From assembly GCA_027295245.1 (NCBI GenBank), contig JAPULF010000458.1, forward strand, positions 1 to 9,907: DNA of 9,907 bases, read 5' to 3'. Numbering within the stretch: position 1 is the first letter of the stretch; each line of letters opens with the position of its first letter. Under the pieces are notes generated by a model. The model was given only the letters and a program-made list of their open reading frames with translations. It made no database searches and was not told where the DNA came from. A program made the translations under genes and the position numbers. This stretch comes from Planctomycetota bacterium. GTDB taxonomy: Bacteria; Planctomycetota; Phycisphaerae; UBA1845; UTPLA1. Positions 1 through 8,068 of this stretch are shown piece by piece.

Positions 1-1421
1 TCCTTCAACGGACCGAACAAGACGCGCCGGGCCATGTGCAACATGTATACCGCGCCCAGGACGATGCCGGTCGCCGCCGGTACCGCAAACGGGATTCCCA
101 AATGTTCGGTGGACGTGAAGGTGCCCAAGAGCACCAGGAACTCGCTGACGAATCCGTTGAGTCCCGGAAGCCCGATGCTCGAAAGCGTGAAAACGATCAG
201 GAAAAACGCCATGATCGGCATCTTCTTCGCCAGACCGCCGATCTGATCCATCTCGCGGGTGTGATAGCGCTCGTAGATCATCCCGACGACCAGGAACAAC
301 GCCCCGGTGCTCAGGCCGTGATTGATCATGTATAGAACCGAGCCGGTCAACCCGGCCGTCGTCAGGCTGAACATGCCCAGCAGGCAGAAGCCCAGGTGAG
401 AGACCGACGAATATGCCACCAGCTTCTTGATATCCGATTGCACCCAGGCCGCCACGGCGCCGTAGATGATTCCGATGACCGCCAGTGAACCGACGATCGG
501 CGCAAACGAGACCGAGGAGGCGGGCAGCATCGGCAGGCTCAACCGCAAGAACCCGTACGTTCCGAGCTTCAGCAATACCCCGGCCAGAATCACCGATCCG
601 GCCGTGGGGGCCTCGGTGTGGGCCGGCGGCAGCCAGGTGTGCAGCGGGAACAGCGGAACCTTGATCGCGAACCCCGCGAAGAACGCGATGAAGAGCCACC
701 CTTGCACCGAGGCGGTCAGGTGCCCCGCCGCCGCAAGTTCATACAGTCGGTCGAAGTCGAACGAAAAGAACCGCAACCCGTCCGGCCCCAGGGCATGCTG
801 CGATCCGAGCCACCCCAGGTACAACACCCCGGCAAACGTGAGCATGCTGCCGGCGAGCGTGTAGATGAAAAACATGTTGGCGGCCTTCTCGCGGTCCGGG
901 CCGCCCCAGATCCCGATGATGAAATACAACGGGACCAGGGTGAACTCGAAAAAGACATAAAACACGAGCAGGTCATGGGCACAAAACACGCCCAGCATCG
1001 AGCCGTGCAGCAACAACATCAGGGCGTAGTATTCGCGGGCCCGTGTTTGAATGCTGCTGAAACTGCTCCAGATCGCCAGCGGAGTCAGCAGCGCCGTGAG
1101 CAGCAGCAACGGCAGGCTGATGCCGTCGACGCCCACGTGGTATTGAAGCTGAACTCCGCCCGACGCCGCGTCGTCCGTGCCCATCCAGCTTAAGCGCTCG
1201 ACAAGTCGATGCTCGCCCGGCGTCGCCCACTCCGTCGCATACAACCCGGCCGCGAGGAGGGCGGCCAGCAACGTGACAATCGAGAACCCCATGGCCCATC
1301 GGCGCACGGTCGACGGCTCGGATGATCTTTGCGCGAAGATCACCGCCGACCCCAGGATCGGCAGAAAGATGACCACCGACAGAATGTGCTCACCCAGAAA
1401 TGTGTCTTCCAGACCGAACAT
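1..1421 (-). CDS. nuoM: NADH-quinone oxidoreductase subunit M (partial, C-terminus beyond window)
   Basis: Antiporter-like membrane subunit of complex I, one of the proton-translocating channels of the membrane arm. The frame is open from an ATG at 1421 to base 1, giving 473 residues; the C-terminal helices lie outside the window. Motifs seen: FFEF with Glu159 in the TM5 region, AIKVPLFPLHTWLPPAHTEA (Lys254), GVLLKLGTYG (Lys285), MINHGLSTGALF (His368) and NGFVSEF (Glu427). These match the conserved Glu/Lys/His series along the proton path of the family; E. coli NuoM is about 509 residues, so roughly the last tenth or somewhat more is missing here. The ATG follows the nuoL TGA after only 3 nt, and the sole ribosome-binding candidate lies inside the nuoL end, so translation is probably coupled. 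The identity is clear and the only defect is the window edge. Confidence 0.96.
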   Translation of the reverse strand, partial: MFGLEDTFLGEHILSVVIFLPILGSAVIFAQRSSEPSTVRRWAMGFSIVTLLAALLAAGLYATEWATPGEHRLVERLSWMGTDDAASGGVQLQYHVGVDGISLPLLLLTALLTPLAIWSSFSSIQTRAREYYALMLLLHGSMLGVFCAHDLLVFYVFFEFTLVPLYFIIGIWGGPDREKAANMFFIYTLAGSMLTFAGVLYLGWLGSQHALGPDGLRFFSFDFDRLYELAAAGHLTASVQGWLFIAFFAGFAIKVPLFPLHTWLPPAHTEAPTAGSVILAGVLLKLGTYGFLRLSLPMLPASSVSFAPIVGSLAVIGIIYGAVAAWVQSDIKKLVAYSSVSHLGFCLLGMFSLTTAGLTGSVLYMINHGLSTGALFLVVGMIYERYHTREMDQIGGLAKKMPIMAFFLIVFTLSSIGLPGLNGFVSEFLVLLGTFTSTEHLGIPFAVPAATGIVLGAVYMLHMARRVLFGPLK

Positions 1422-1424
1422 CAA

Positions 1425-3404
1425 TCAACCCTGCGAGATCGCCGCCAACTCGCCCGCGTCCCCGCCGGCCATTCGTATCAACATCCAAATCACGATCGCA
1501 ATCACTCCCACGACCATGCCCATGGCATAGCCTTGCATCGAGCCCTGCTGCATGCCGCGCAGGCCGAAACCGACGGCCCGCGGCACGGCCGTAATAACCC
1601 AGAGGATCGCGTTGATGAAAAACCGATCAACGCCGTGGCAGAATCGCCCCAGCTTTCGTAGCGGCTGCACGATTCCGACGTCGTACGCCTCGTCCACGAA
1701 GTACTTGTTGTAGACCATCCGGTGAAGCGACGCGGCTCCGGAGGCCGCGGCCCCTGCGACCGTCGGCCGTCGGCGGTATATGTACCATGCGGCCCAGATA
1801 CCGAGGATCGAGATCCCCGCGGACACGTACAGCAACAAGTGGCCATCGTGGGGCGCGTCGGAGGCGGACACCGCCAGTTTCGGCTGCGCCGCCCGGAACA
1901 CCGGTTCGAGAAACCCGTGCAACCCGCCCTGGTGCGGAGGAAAACCGAGGTATCCCGCGCCGACCGCGCCGACTGCCAGCACGATCAAGGGGATCGTCAC
2001 CCAACGGCCGTTTTCGTGGACGCGATCCACGGTGTTCGGGAGGCGCTCCGGGCCGTGAAACGCAATGAAGATCATCCGGAACGTATAGAACGCCGTCATC
2101 AATGCAGTCAGCAGCGCGATCCAACCCAGCCACGGCGCCTGGCTGTGCAATGCCGCGGCCACGATTTCGTCCTTGCTCCAGAAACCGGCCAGCAGCGGAA
2201 ATCCGGCAAGGGCCAATCCGCCGATCCAGAAGGTCGCGGCCGTGACCTTCATTCCCTTGGCCAAACCGCCGAATCGGCGAATGTCGATCACGCCCGCCAT
2301 GGCGTGCATCACGCTGCCCGCCCCCAGGAACAGGCAGGCCTTGAAAAATGCGTGCGTGAACAGATGAAAAATTGCCGAGTCGAACGCCCCTACGCCGAGG
2401 CCCAGAAACATGTAGCCCAACTGGCTGATCGTCGAGTACGCCAGGATCCGCTTCATGTCGTATTGCGTGACTGCGATCGTGGCCGCGAACAACGCCGTCG
2501 CTGCCCCGATGCACGCAACGACCCACATTGCAACCGGCGACGCGGCGAAGATAACGCTGCACCGCGCCACCATATAGACGCCCGCAGTAACCATCGTCGC
2601 CGCGTGGATCAGGGCGCTGACCGGCGTGGGACCCTCCATCGCGTCGGGCAACCACACGTGCAGCGGCAACTGGGCGCTCTTGCCCACCGCCCCGCAGAAC
2701 AGCAGCAGGGCCACGATCGTCTCGTAACCCGCCAGTTGCTGCATGCCCGCAGCCGAAAACACGTGGTCGTAGCTCAAATCGCCGCATCGCAGGTAGATCA
2801 GCAGAATGCCGAGGCCGAACCCGAAGTCGCCGATGCGGTTGACCAGAAACGCCTTCTTGGCCGCCTGGGCCGCGGCCGGCTTGTCGTAATAAAACCCGAT
2901 CAACAGGTAGCTGCACAGCCCGACCAGTTCCCATCCGAGATACAGAAGCAGGAAATTGCCCGCCAGCACCAACGTACACATCGAGAAGACGAACAGACCG
3001 AGAAACGCAAAAAACCGCTCGTAGCCCCGTTCGGGTTGGCCGTGGTGATCTCGCATGTAGCCCACCGAGTAGATCACCACCAGCAGCGAGACCGACAGCA
3101 CGGTCAGCAACATGACGCACGTGAGCGGATCGACCAGGAATTCCACGTCGAACCACGACCCCGCCGTGTCGCCCGTATTGAACCACTCGTAAATCGTGAT
3201 CGTCTGGGCAGTCGGCTGGGCATCGTCCGCGTGGGACCGCACGCGGTCGAACAGCATCGTCGCGGCGACCAGGGCGGCGCCGACGCCCGCAATCACCAGC
3301 CAGTGCGAGCGGGAACGCAAACCTCGCAGACCGATCAAGCCCACCAGAACCGCACCGGCGGCGGGCAGCAACGGAATACAGATTGCGAGTGTCTTGAGAG
3401 TCAT
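1425..3404 (-). CDS. nuoL: NADH-quinone oxidoreductase subunit L
   Basis: Distal antiporter-like subunit of complex I (659 aa), an inner-membrane proton channel with the long lateral helix at its C-terminus. Visible motifs: LGWELVGLCSYLLIGF (Glu159), GKSAQLPLHVWLPDAMEGPT (Lys242), SALIHAATMVTAG (His267), FTHAFFKA (His351) and GFWSKDEI (Lys411). These are the family's conserved channel residues. The C-terminal part holds NKYFVDEAYD (566-575), typical just before the last helices. The frame is open farther upstream to 3515, but those 37 residues are arginine/cysteine-rich, overlap nuoK, and do not look like NuoL. The ATG at 3404 gives the expected MTLK-hydrophobic start and has AAGG six bases upstream. 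It lies 19 nt after nuoK and 3 nt before nuoM. Length is slightly above the roughly 610-650 usual for the family. Confidence 0.97.
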   Translation of the reverse strand: MTLKTLAICIPLLPAAGAVLVGLIGLRGLRSRSHWLVIAGVGAALVAATMLFDRVRSHADDAQPTAQTITIYEWFNTGDTAGSWFDVEFLVDPLTCVMLLTVLSVSLLVVIYSVGYMRDHHGQPERGYERFFAFLGLFVFSMCTLVLAGNFLLLYLGWELVGLCSYLLIGFYYDKPAAAQAAKKAFLVNRIGDFGFGLGILLIYLRCGDLSYDHVFSAAGMQQLAGYETIVALLLFCGAVGKSAQLPLHVWLPDAMEGPTPVSALIHAATMVTAGVYMVARCSVIFAASPVAMWVVACIGAATALFAATIAVTQYDMKRILAYSTISQLGYMFLGLGVGAFDSAIFHLFTHAFFKACLFLGAGSVMHAMAGVIDIRRFGGLAKGMKVTAATFWIGGLALAGFPLLAGFWSKDEIVAAALHSQAPWLGWIALLTALMTAFYTFRMIFIAFHGPERLPNTVDRVHENGRWVTIPLIVLAVGAVGAGYLGFPPHQGGLHGFLEPVFRAAQPKLAVSASDAPHDGHLLLYVSAGISILGIWAAWYIYRRRPTVAGAAASGAASLHRMVYNKYFVDEAYDVGIVQPLRKLGRFCHGVDRFFINAILWVITAVPRAVGFGLRGMQQGSMQGYAMGMVVGVIAIVIWMLIRMAGGDAGELAAISQG

Positions 3405-3423
3405 CCGATCCCTTGATCCCGCG

Positions 3424-3726
3424 TCAGCCGCGCAGGGTGTTCCACCGTTCCGCATCCAGCGTTCCGCGCCGCCGGAACAACATGACCACGATCGCCAATC
3501 CCAAACCGGCCTCAACCGCCGCGATCACCAGCACGAACACCCCGAAGGCCTGCCCCTGCAGATCGCCCCATCGCATCCCCATGGCGATCAGGTTGACCAA
3601 TACGCCCTGGAACATGACCTCGGTGCTCAGAAACATGACGATGAGATTGCGACGGGTCAGAAAACCTACCACGCCCAGCCCGAACAGCACCGCCCCCACC
3701 AAACTCATGCCGGCTCCGTTGACCAT
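3424..3726 (-). CDS. nuoK: NADH-quinone oxidoreductase subunit K
   Basis: Small three-helix membrane subunit of complex I (100 aa), MrpC-like, forming part of the proton path between NuoJ and the antiporter subunits. With the ATG at 3726, the two essential membrane glutamates fall at Glu36 (STEVMF) and Glu72 (AAVEAGLG), the positions known for E. coli NuoK, which is also 100 aa. The G-x-LTRRN motif lies at 21-27. A GGAG sits five bases before this ATG. A second ATG at 3708 (94 aa) also has GGAG at the same spacing, so two starts are possible. The frame is open back to 3849, but that part is hydrophilic, Arg/Ser-rich and overlaps nuoJ, so I reject it. Helix 2 reads EVMFQGVLVNL where most NuoK have an ELMLNA-like sequence. 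It starts 31 nt after nuoJ and ends 19 nt before nuoL. Confidence 0.95.
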   Translation of the reverse strand: MVNGAGMSLVGAVLFGLGVVGFLTRRNLIVMFLSTEVMFQGVLVNLIAMGMRWGDLQGQAFGVFVLVIAAVEAGLGLAIVVMLFRRRGTLDAERWNTLRG

Positions 3727-3757
3727 TGTGACTCCGCTCGACTCCCCGGCTCTGCCG

Positions 3758-4510
3758 CTAAAAGGGCTTGGCCCGCCGCCCGATCTCGCCCGGCGGCGGC
3801 GACTCGTCGCCCTCGTCCGCGCGCGGAATCCGCTTCCGCGCGATAGCAATGGCCCCGATCATGGCGACCATCAGAAGCACGCCTGCCAATTCGACGCTGA
3901 CGGCGAACCTGTGCAACAACACATCACCGATCGCCAGCGTATTGCCGACGGCGGCCACCTCGGACGCCACACCGTCCGGCCATTCCCGTCCCACGATCAC
4001 GCCGGCGATCGTCGCGACCAGGACAAACCCGGCCAAGACCGCGGCCCCCGGTTCGCGAGCCATGGCGTCGTATTTCATGGACGACGCCAACGGGTCCGTC
4101 GAGCCGGGCTGCTGGGCCAGCATGATGACGAACACGTAGGTCACCAGGATCGCTCCGGCGTAGACGATCACCAAGGCGGCCGCCAGAAACTCCGCCCCGG
4201 CGAGCACCGCCATCCCGGAGGTGCTCAACACGACCATGACGAAATACAGTGCCGAATAGACCGGCCGCGAATGCGTGATCACCCGAGCGGCGGCGCCGAT
4301 CGCCAGAAAGGAAAGCAAACCGAACGTGATGTGTTCGCCGGACTCTCCGGCGAGCTGATGGAGCACCACCAGCATCGCACCCAGCGCGACTGCGCCCAGC
4401 CCGAGCGCCGCGCGGCTTCGTGAACGGGCCGACGGCGGCATCGCCAGATAGATCGCCAGCGCCCCCGCCGCCGACGCCACGTACGTTACGTACACCCAAA
4501 ACGCTTCCAC
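3758..4510 (-). CDS. nuoJ: NADH-quinone oxidoreductase subunit J, N-terminally extended
   Basis: Membrane subunit of complex I (250 aa) next to NuoA and NuoK, whose third helix is involved in coupling. The diagnostic stretch is residues 84-131, including GAEFLAAALVIVYAGAILV. Canonical NuoJ is about 165-185 aa and its first helix aligns near residue 65 here. The N-terminus therefore carries about 60 extra residues with two more hydrophobic segments (about 5-23 and 36-52). A polar stretch (134-155) separates helix 3 from the next, and the C-terminus ends in a charged tail of about 25 residues. The start is GTG, with GGAAAG six bases upstream, just after the inverted repeat in the nuoI-nuoJ gap. 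Internal starts at Met24 or Met46 would shorten it but lack better support. Subunit identity is firm; the extension depends on the start choice. Confidence 0.93.
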   Translation of the reverse strand: MEAFWVYVTYVASAAGALAIYLAMPPSARSRSRAALGLGAVALGAMLVVLHQLAGESGEHITFGLLSFLAIGAAARVITHSRPVYSALYFVMVVLSTSGMAVLAGAEFLAAALVIVYAGAILVTYVFVIMLAQQPGSTDPLASSMKYDAMAREPGAAVLAGFVLVATIAGVIVGREWPDGVASEVAAVGNTLAIGDVLLHRFAVSVELAGVLLMVAMIGAIAIARKRIPRADEGDESPPPGEIGRRAKPF

Positions 4511-4600
4511 TCGTTGCTTTCCGAGTTATCAGTTATCAGTTGTCAGTCCCCGCGCGGGAGCCTGATCACCGAAGACTGACAACTGACTGCTGACAACTAT
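4511..4600. repeat. Heptamer-built inverted repeat (hairpin) in the nuoI-nuoJ gap
   Basis: The only sizeable gap inside the operon. Its left arm, 4524-4547, is a tandem of 7-mers (AGTTATC twice, AGTTGTC once, then AGT). The right arm, 4575-4598, is built from GACAACT/GACTGCT units. Reverse-complemented, the arms agree at 20 of 24 positions, with 12 uninterrupted pairs next to the loop (4536-4547 with 4575-4586). In the nuo-sense RNA two of the four differences become G-U pairs, leaving two mismatches; on the other strand they would be A-C mismatches. The 27-nt loop holds a perfect palindrome CCCGCGCGGG (4549-4558). The structure ends three bases from the nuoI stop and just before the nuoJ ribosome-binding site. 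No U-run follows, so it is not a normal intrinsic terminator. It may be an inserted short repeat, an RNA processing or stability element, or partial attenuation. Confidence 0.85.
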
Positions 4601-5173
4601 TCAGTATCCCGTCACCGCCGGACCCTTGCGCGGTTTGTCCTCTTTCGTCCGGTCGTACACCATCAATAACTTTTCCCTGTCGTAGATCATCTCGTCCCGC
4701 GTCGAACCCACCAAGTGGTATTCCGGCGTCAACTCGATCGCATCCACCGGGCATGCCTCCTCGCACATCCCGCAATAAATGCACCGCAACTCATCAATAT
4801 CAAACTTGATCGGGTACTTTTCGCGGTCTTCCCAGGGACTCAGCGCCCCCTCGATGTGGATGCAGTGCGCCGGGCAGGCGGTCTCGCACATGAAGCACGC
4901 CACGCACGCCACGCGGCCCTGCTCGTCGCGGTTCAGCCGGTGAACCCCGCGATAGATCTCCTTGCGCATCTCGCGCTTTTGCTCGGGATATTGCACGACC
5001 GTCTGTTCACGAACGCGCTTTTTGAACATATGGCGAAACGTCGTAGCCAATCCCCCGAACACCTGCGGCAGGTAGAGCCGTTCCGCCGTCGTCAGTTCCG
5101 GCTGGTCGACGCAGATCACGTCGGTCGCTTTCCAGTCGCGCGCGGGCCGTTGTTCGACTTGATCGCTATCCAC
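4601..5173 (-). CDS. nuoI: NADH-quinone oxidoreductase subunit I (2x[4Fe-4S] ferredoxin-like)
   Basis: Peripheral-arm subunit (190 aa) that carries clusters N6a and N6b and passes electrons toward the terminal cluster near the quinone site. Two classic motifs are present: C90-x2-C93-x2-C96-x3-C100-P (CVACFMCETACP) and C131-x2-C134-x2-C137-x3-C141-P (CIYCGMCEEACP). The preceding YRGVHRLNRDEQGR segment (74-87) matches the family's strand before the first motif. The N-terminal 40 residues are polar, with a moderately hydrophobic amphipathic stretch (35-50) that would sit on the membrane. The start is GTG at 5173, overlapping the end of nuoH by 8 nt, with AGGT a few bases upstream. The next in-frame Met (Met49) would remove the membrane-facing helix. 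The stop lies immediately beside the inverted repeat. Confidence 0.96.
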   Translation of the reverse strand: MDSDQVEQRPARDWKATDVICVDQPELTTAERLYLPQVFGGLATTFRHMFKKRVREQTVVQYPEQKREMRKEIYRGVHRLNRDEQGRVACVACFMCETACPAHCIHIEGALSPWEDREKYPIKFDIDELRCIYCGMCEEACPVDAIELTPEYHLVGSTRDEMIYDREKLLMVYDRTKEDKPRKGPAVTGY

Positions 5174-6374
5174 CGCTTACCTGGACCTTTCGCTCGAGAC
5201 TCGCCTGACGGCCCGTGACCGGGCGACCGCGAGGCATCGCCGCTGCCACGACCAACACGACCGCGACGTTCCCCAGAATCGTGACCCACTGCGGCCATTC
5301 GGCGTAGACGACAATGCCCTGGAGCACGACCAGGGCCATGCTGATCGGCACGAACCCCTTCCATGCGATCCGCATGAGTTGGTCGTACCGAAACCGAGGG
5401 ATCGTCCACCGGATCCACATGTAGACGAAAATGACGAACAGGATCTTGAATCCGAACACGCCCACGCGGCAGAACATCGCCAGGGCCGACTCGCTCGTAT
5501 TGAGCCAACTCCAGCCCGGCAGCAAGTAGCCGCCGAAAAACAGGGCCACAATCAGGGCACTGCTCGTGATCATGTGGGCGTATTCCGCCAGGAAGAACAG
5601 GCCCATCTTCATGGCGCTGTACTCGGTGTGGTATCCGCCCACCAGCTCTTGTTCGCATTCCGCCAGATCGAACGGCGTCCGGTTGGCCTCCGCCAGCGCC
5701 GAAATGAAAAGCAGCAACGCCCCGATCGGATGGTACCAGAACATCCAGTCGAAGCCGTGCAGCCCGAAGAACGTGCCCGTTTGGGCGACGACCATCGATT
5801 CCAACCGAACGTGGCCGGTCGCCAGGATCACGGTCAGAATGACCATGCCCATCGGAACTTCATACGACAACATTTGCGCCGCCGCCCGCATGCCGCCGTA
5901 AAACGAATACTTGTTGTTGCTGGCCCAGCCCCCGAGGACCACGCCGTACACCCCTAAAGAGGACACCGCCAGGATGTACAAGAGTCCGATGTCGATGCTC
6001 GCGACTTGGGCCTGGAGGATCTCGCCTTCGTCCATCCACGGCCACCGAAACTGTCCGCCCCAAGGAATCACGGCGAACCCGACCATCGCCACCACGAAGA
6101 TCATCCACGGCGCCAAAATGAAAAGGGCCCGGTCCACGTTGCGCGGAATGATGTCTTCCTTCAGAAGCATCTTGAGCCCGTCCGCGACCGGCTGTAGCAG
6201 ACCATAAGGACCCACCCGGTTCGGTCCGAACCGATCCTGAATCCACGCGGACACCTTGCGCTCCAGAAGGATGGAATAGGCCACGGCCGTCAGGATCGCC
6301 ACGAGCAGGACCGCCATGAGAACGATGCCGAATCCGAACTGGTCCGACAAGACGCTCTTGATCCAATCCAGCAT
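5166..6374 (-). CDS. nuoH: NADH-quinone oxidoreductase subunit H
   Basis: Membrane subunit (402 aa from the ATG at 6374) that forms the quinone-binding chamber with NuoB and NuoD. Motifs: LLERKVSAWIQDRFGPNRVG (36-55), LQPVADGLKMLLKED (60-74), the acidic quinone-proximal loop AEANRTPFDLAECEQELVGG (228-247) followed by YHTEYSAMKMG, and PRFRYDQLMRIAWK (326-339). About eight hydrophobic helices are visible. The C-terminal part after about 375 is a basic polar tail; E. coli NuoH is 325 aa, so this one is long. A TTG at 6416 overlapping the nuoG stop would add 14 polar residues. I prefer the ATG because it starts right at the expected first helix and has GAGAAG upstream, though the TTG form cannot be excluded. 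It overlaps nuoI by 8 nt. Confidence 0.96.
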   Translation of the reverse strand: MLDWIKSVLSDQFGFGIVLMAVLLVAILTAVAYSILLERKVSAWIQDRFGPNRVGPYGLLQPVADGLKMLLKEDIIPRNVDRALFILAPWMIFVVAMVGFAVIPWGGQFRWPWMDEGEILQAQVASIDIGLLYILAVSSLGVYGVVLGGWASNNKYSFYGGMRAAAQMLSYEVPMGMVILTVILATGHVRLESMVVAQTGTFFGLHGFDWMFWYHPIGALLLFISALAEANRTPFDLAECEQELVGGYHTEYSAMKMGLFFLAEYAHMITSSALIVALFFGGYLLPGWSWLNTSESALAMFCRVGVFGFKILFVIFVYMWIRWTIPRFRYDQLMRIAWKGFVPISMALVVLQGIVVYAEWPQWVTILGNVAVVLVVAAAMPRGRPVTGRQASLERKVQVSGG

Positions 6375-6412
6375 GACTTCTCGATTCGAAGGATCGCCCG
6401 GGCCCGGATGCG

Positions 6413-8035
6413 TCAATGCGCGAAACGGGGTTCCTCGGGCGCTACGTGCAATTCACCAAACGCCGGCATGGTCGCGGCCATCTTGGCCCGCACGCCGGCA
6501 GCATCATACAGACCCGTCTCTTCAGCCAGGGCGTATAGAAACTGCCCGTCCCGCTGGCATCCATCCAGCGGCGCAATCGCCGATTCGAACGGCTGCACCC
6601 GCCCCTGGTGGTTTACAAAGCAACCCGATCGCTCTGCCCACGAACAACTCGGCACCACCACCGCGGCCGCCTCGGTCACGGCATTCTCAAACATGTCTTG
6701 TGCAAACAAATCCCCGACCTTCACCGCGGCGGACCCCAACGGCTTCGTGACCCAGTCGTTCGGATAGCCGCCCGCGATCCAAGCCGCGGCCAGCGCTCCG
6801 TCCGCCGCCAGCTTCACGAACGCGTCGAACGAAATCACGCGGCCGCCCGCCCCCTTCAACACCATCTCGATCCCGCGACGATTCGGACATTTCTCGGCCC
6901 GAATGGTGAATTTCGGCGTCGATCCGTTGGAACCCTTCGGAAACGTCCGGTCTTCGCCGTCCGTCGGAACGGGACCCATGGCAAGCACGGACTCCGGCGC
7001 GACGCCGCGAATGAACCGGACCAGCAACCACGCCTCTTCGCAACTCATGAACGGCGACAACAGCGCCCCGATCTTGTCCGTCCCCGCGTCGGACGCCGCC
7101 CGCTCGAAACGGAATCGCGCCAACTCCGGAAGCACACTCCAGTCGGGCGACTCCGTCTCCGCCCCGCGACGCACCATCAGCCGATTCAGCCGCTTCGGGT
7201 CGTGGACGTGCTTCCAGCCGAAGCGACCCTCGTCGCACATCCACCAGTCGTTCACGCCCGGATTGAACCGCGGCTTCAGACGCCAGACCTGCCCCGCGTT
7301 GTGATCCACGTGGATCGTGCACCCGGCCGAGCAGCCCGGGCACACGCTCTTGGCCCGTTTGAGCGACCACACCCGCTGGTCCATCAGGAAGTCCTTGTCC
7401 AACAATGAACCGACCGGGCAGATATCCACGACGTTGCCTTGCAACTCGTTTTCCAGCGGGATGCCGGGAAAGATGTCGATCTCCGACTTGCTGCCGCGAT
7501 CCACGATGCAGAGCTCGCTCGTCCCCGCGACCTCGTCGCAAAAACGCACGCAACGCGAACACATGACGCAGCGATCCTGATAGAGCAGCGTCTTGCTTCC
7601 GATGTCCTTCTTGGGATTCTTGTTTTTGACCTCGACCATCCGGCTCGAGGAGTCGCCGAACTTCCGGCTGTAGTCCTGCAGGTAGCACTCCCCCGCCTGA
7701 TCGCACACCGGGCAGTCCAGCGGATGGTTCAGCAGGTAGTACTCCATGCAGTGCCGGCGATTCTCGGTGATCTTCTCGGAGTCGAACCGCACCTCCAGGC
7801 CGTCCTTCACCGGCGTCTGGCAACTCGGAAACAGTCGCGGAGCCCACCCCATCTCCTTGGTCTTGGGGTGCGGCAACTTCAGTTCCATCAGGCACAACCG
7901 GCAGGAAGCCACCACCGAGAGGCCCGGGTGGTAGCAATAGTGCGGCACGTCCCACCCGGCCTCCAGCGCCGCCTGCAGGACGGTGACATTGTCCGTGCAA
8001 TCGATGCTCTGCCCGTCGATGATGATCGTCGCCAT
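6413..8035 (-). CDS. nuoG: NADH-quinone oxidoreductase subunit G, compact form
   Basis: Largest iron-sulfur subunit of the complex I peripheral arm, 540 aa. N-terminal 2Fe-2S domain with ligands C34, C45, C48, C72 (cluster N1b). Then the His-Cys3 N5 motif H104-x3-C108-x2-C111-x5-C117, and the N4 ligands C156, C159, C162 and C206. Next comes a molybdopterin-type Fe4S4 domain with C232-x2-C235-x3-C239-x27-C267, the arrangement that binds cluster N7 in Thermus and E. coli. The rest (about 270-540) is a shortened molybdopterin-like domain that still has a late segment WAERSGCFVNHQGRVQPFES. Family members are usually about 670-910 aa, so the shortening is internal and there is no frameshift. ATG at 8035 with AAGGA six bases upstream. 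First gene of the operon; no nuoE or nuoF precedes it here. Confidence 0.95.
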   Translation of the reverse strand: MATIIIDGQSIDCTDNVTVLQAALEAGWDVPHYCYHPGLSVVASCRLCLMELKLPHPKTKEMGWAPRLFPSCQTPVKDGLEVRFDSEKITENRRHCMEYYLLNHPLDCPVCDQAGECYLQDYSRKFGDSSSRMVEVKNKNPKKDIGSKTLLYQDRCVMCSRCVRFCDEVAGTSELCIVDRGSKSEIDIFPGIPLENELQGNVVDICPVGSLLDKDFLMDQRVWSLKRAKSVCPGCSAGCTIHVDHNAGQVWRLKPRFNPGVNDWWMCDEGRFGWKHVHDPKRLNRLMVRRGAETESPDWSVLPELARFRFERAASDAGTDKIGALLSPFMSCEEAWLLVRFIRGVAPESVLAMGPVPTDGEDRTFPKGSNGSTPKFTIRAEKCPNRRGIEMVLKGAGGRVISFDAFVKLAADGALAAAWIAGGYPNDWVTKPLGSAAVKVGDLFAQDMFENAVTEAAAVVVPSCSWAERSGCFVNHQGRVQPFESAIAPLDGCQRDGQFLYALAEETGLYDAAGVRAKMAATMPAFGELHVAPEEPRFAH

Positions 8036-8068
8036 CTACCGTCCTTGGCCCTGCAAATCGCCGTCAAA

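Noticed and set aside
1627..3186. 519-codon minus-strand frame overlapping nuoL
   Set aside because: Out-of-frame shadow of nuoL, Arg/Gly-rich, with no recognisable motif.
1722..3416. 564-codon plus-strand open frame antisense to nuoL
   Set aside because: It mirrors the nuoL codon pattern in GC-rich DNA. The product is Arg/Gln/His-rich with no domain, and nuoL on the other strand has full family conservation.
3413..4423. 336-codon plus-strand frame opposite nuoK and nuoJ
   Set aside because: Antisense shadow with low-complexity His/Arg/Asp-rich composition; the opposite strand is clearly nuoK/nuoJ.
4524..4547. CRISPR repeat array
   Set aside because: The 7-nt units are contiguous with no spacers, and there are only about three per arm.
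4524..4598. Intrinsic terminator ending a nuoGHI transcript
   Set aside because: The stem is strong but no U-run follows it in the direction of transcription; a ribosome-binding site and nuoJ follow at once.
6687..8000. 437-codon minus-strand frame within nuoG
   Set aside because: Shifted frame of nuoG. Every iron-sulfur ligand motif is in the nuoG frame and none in this one.
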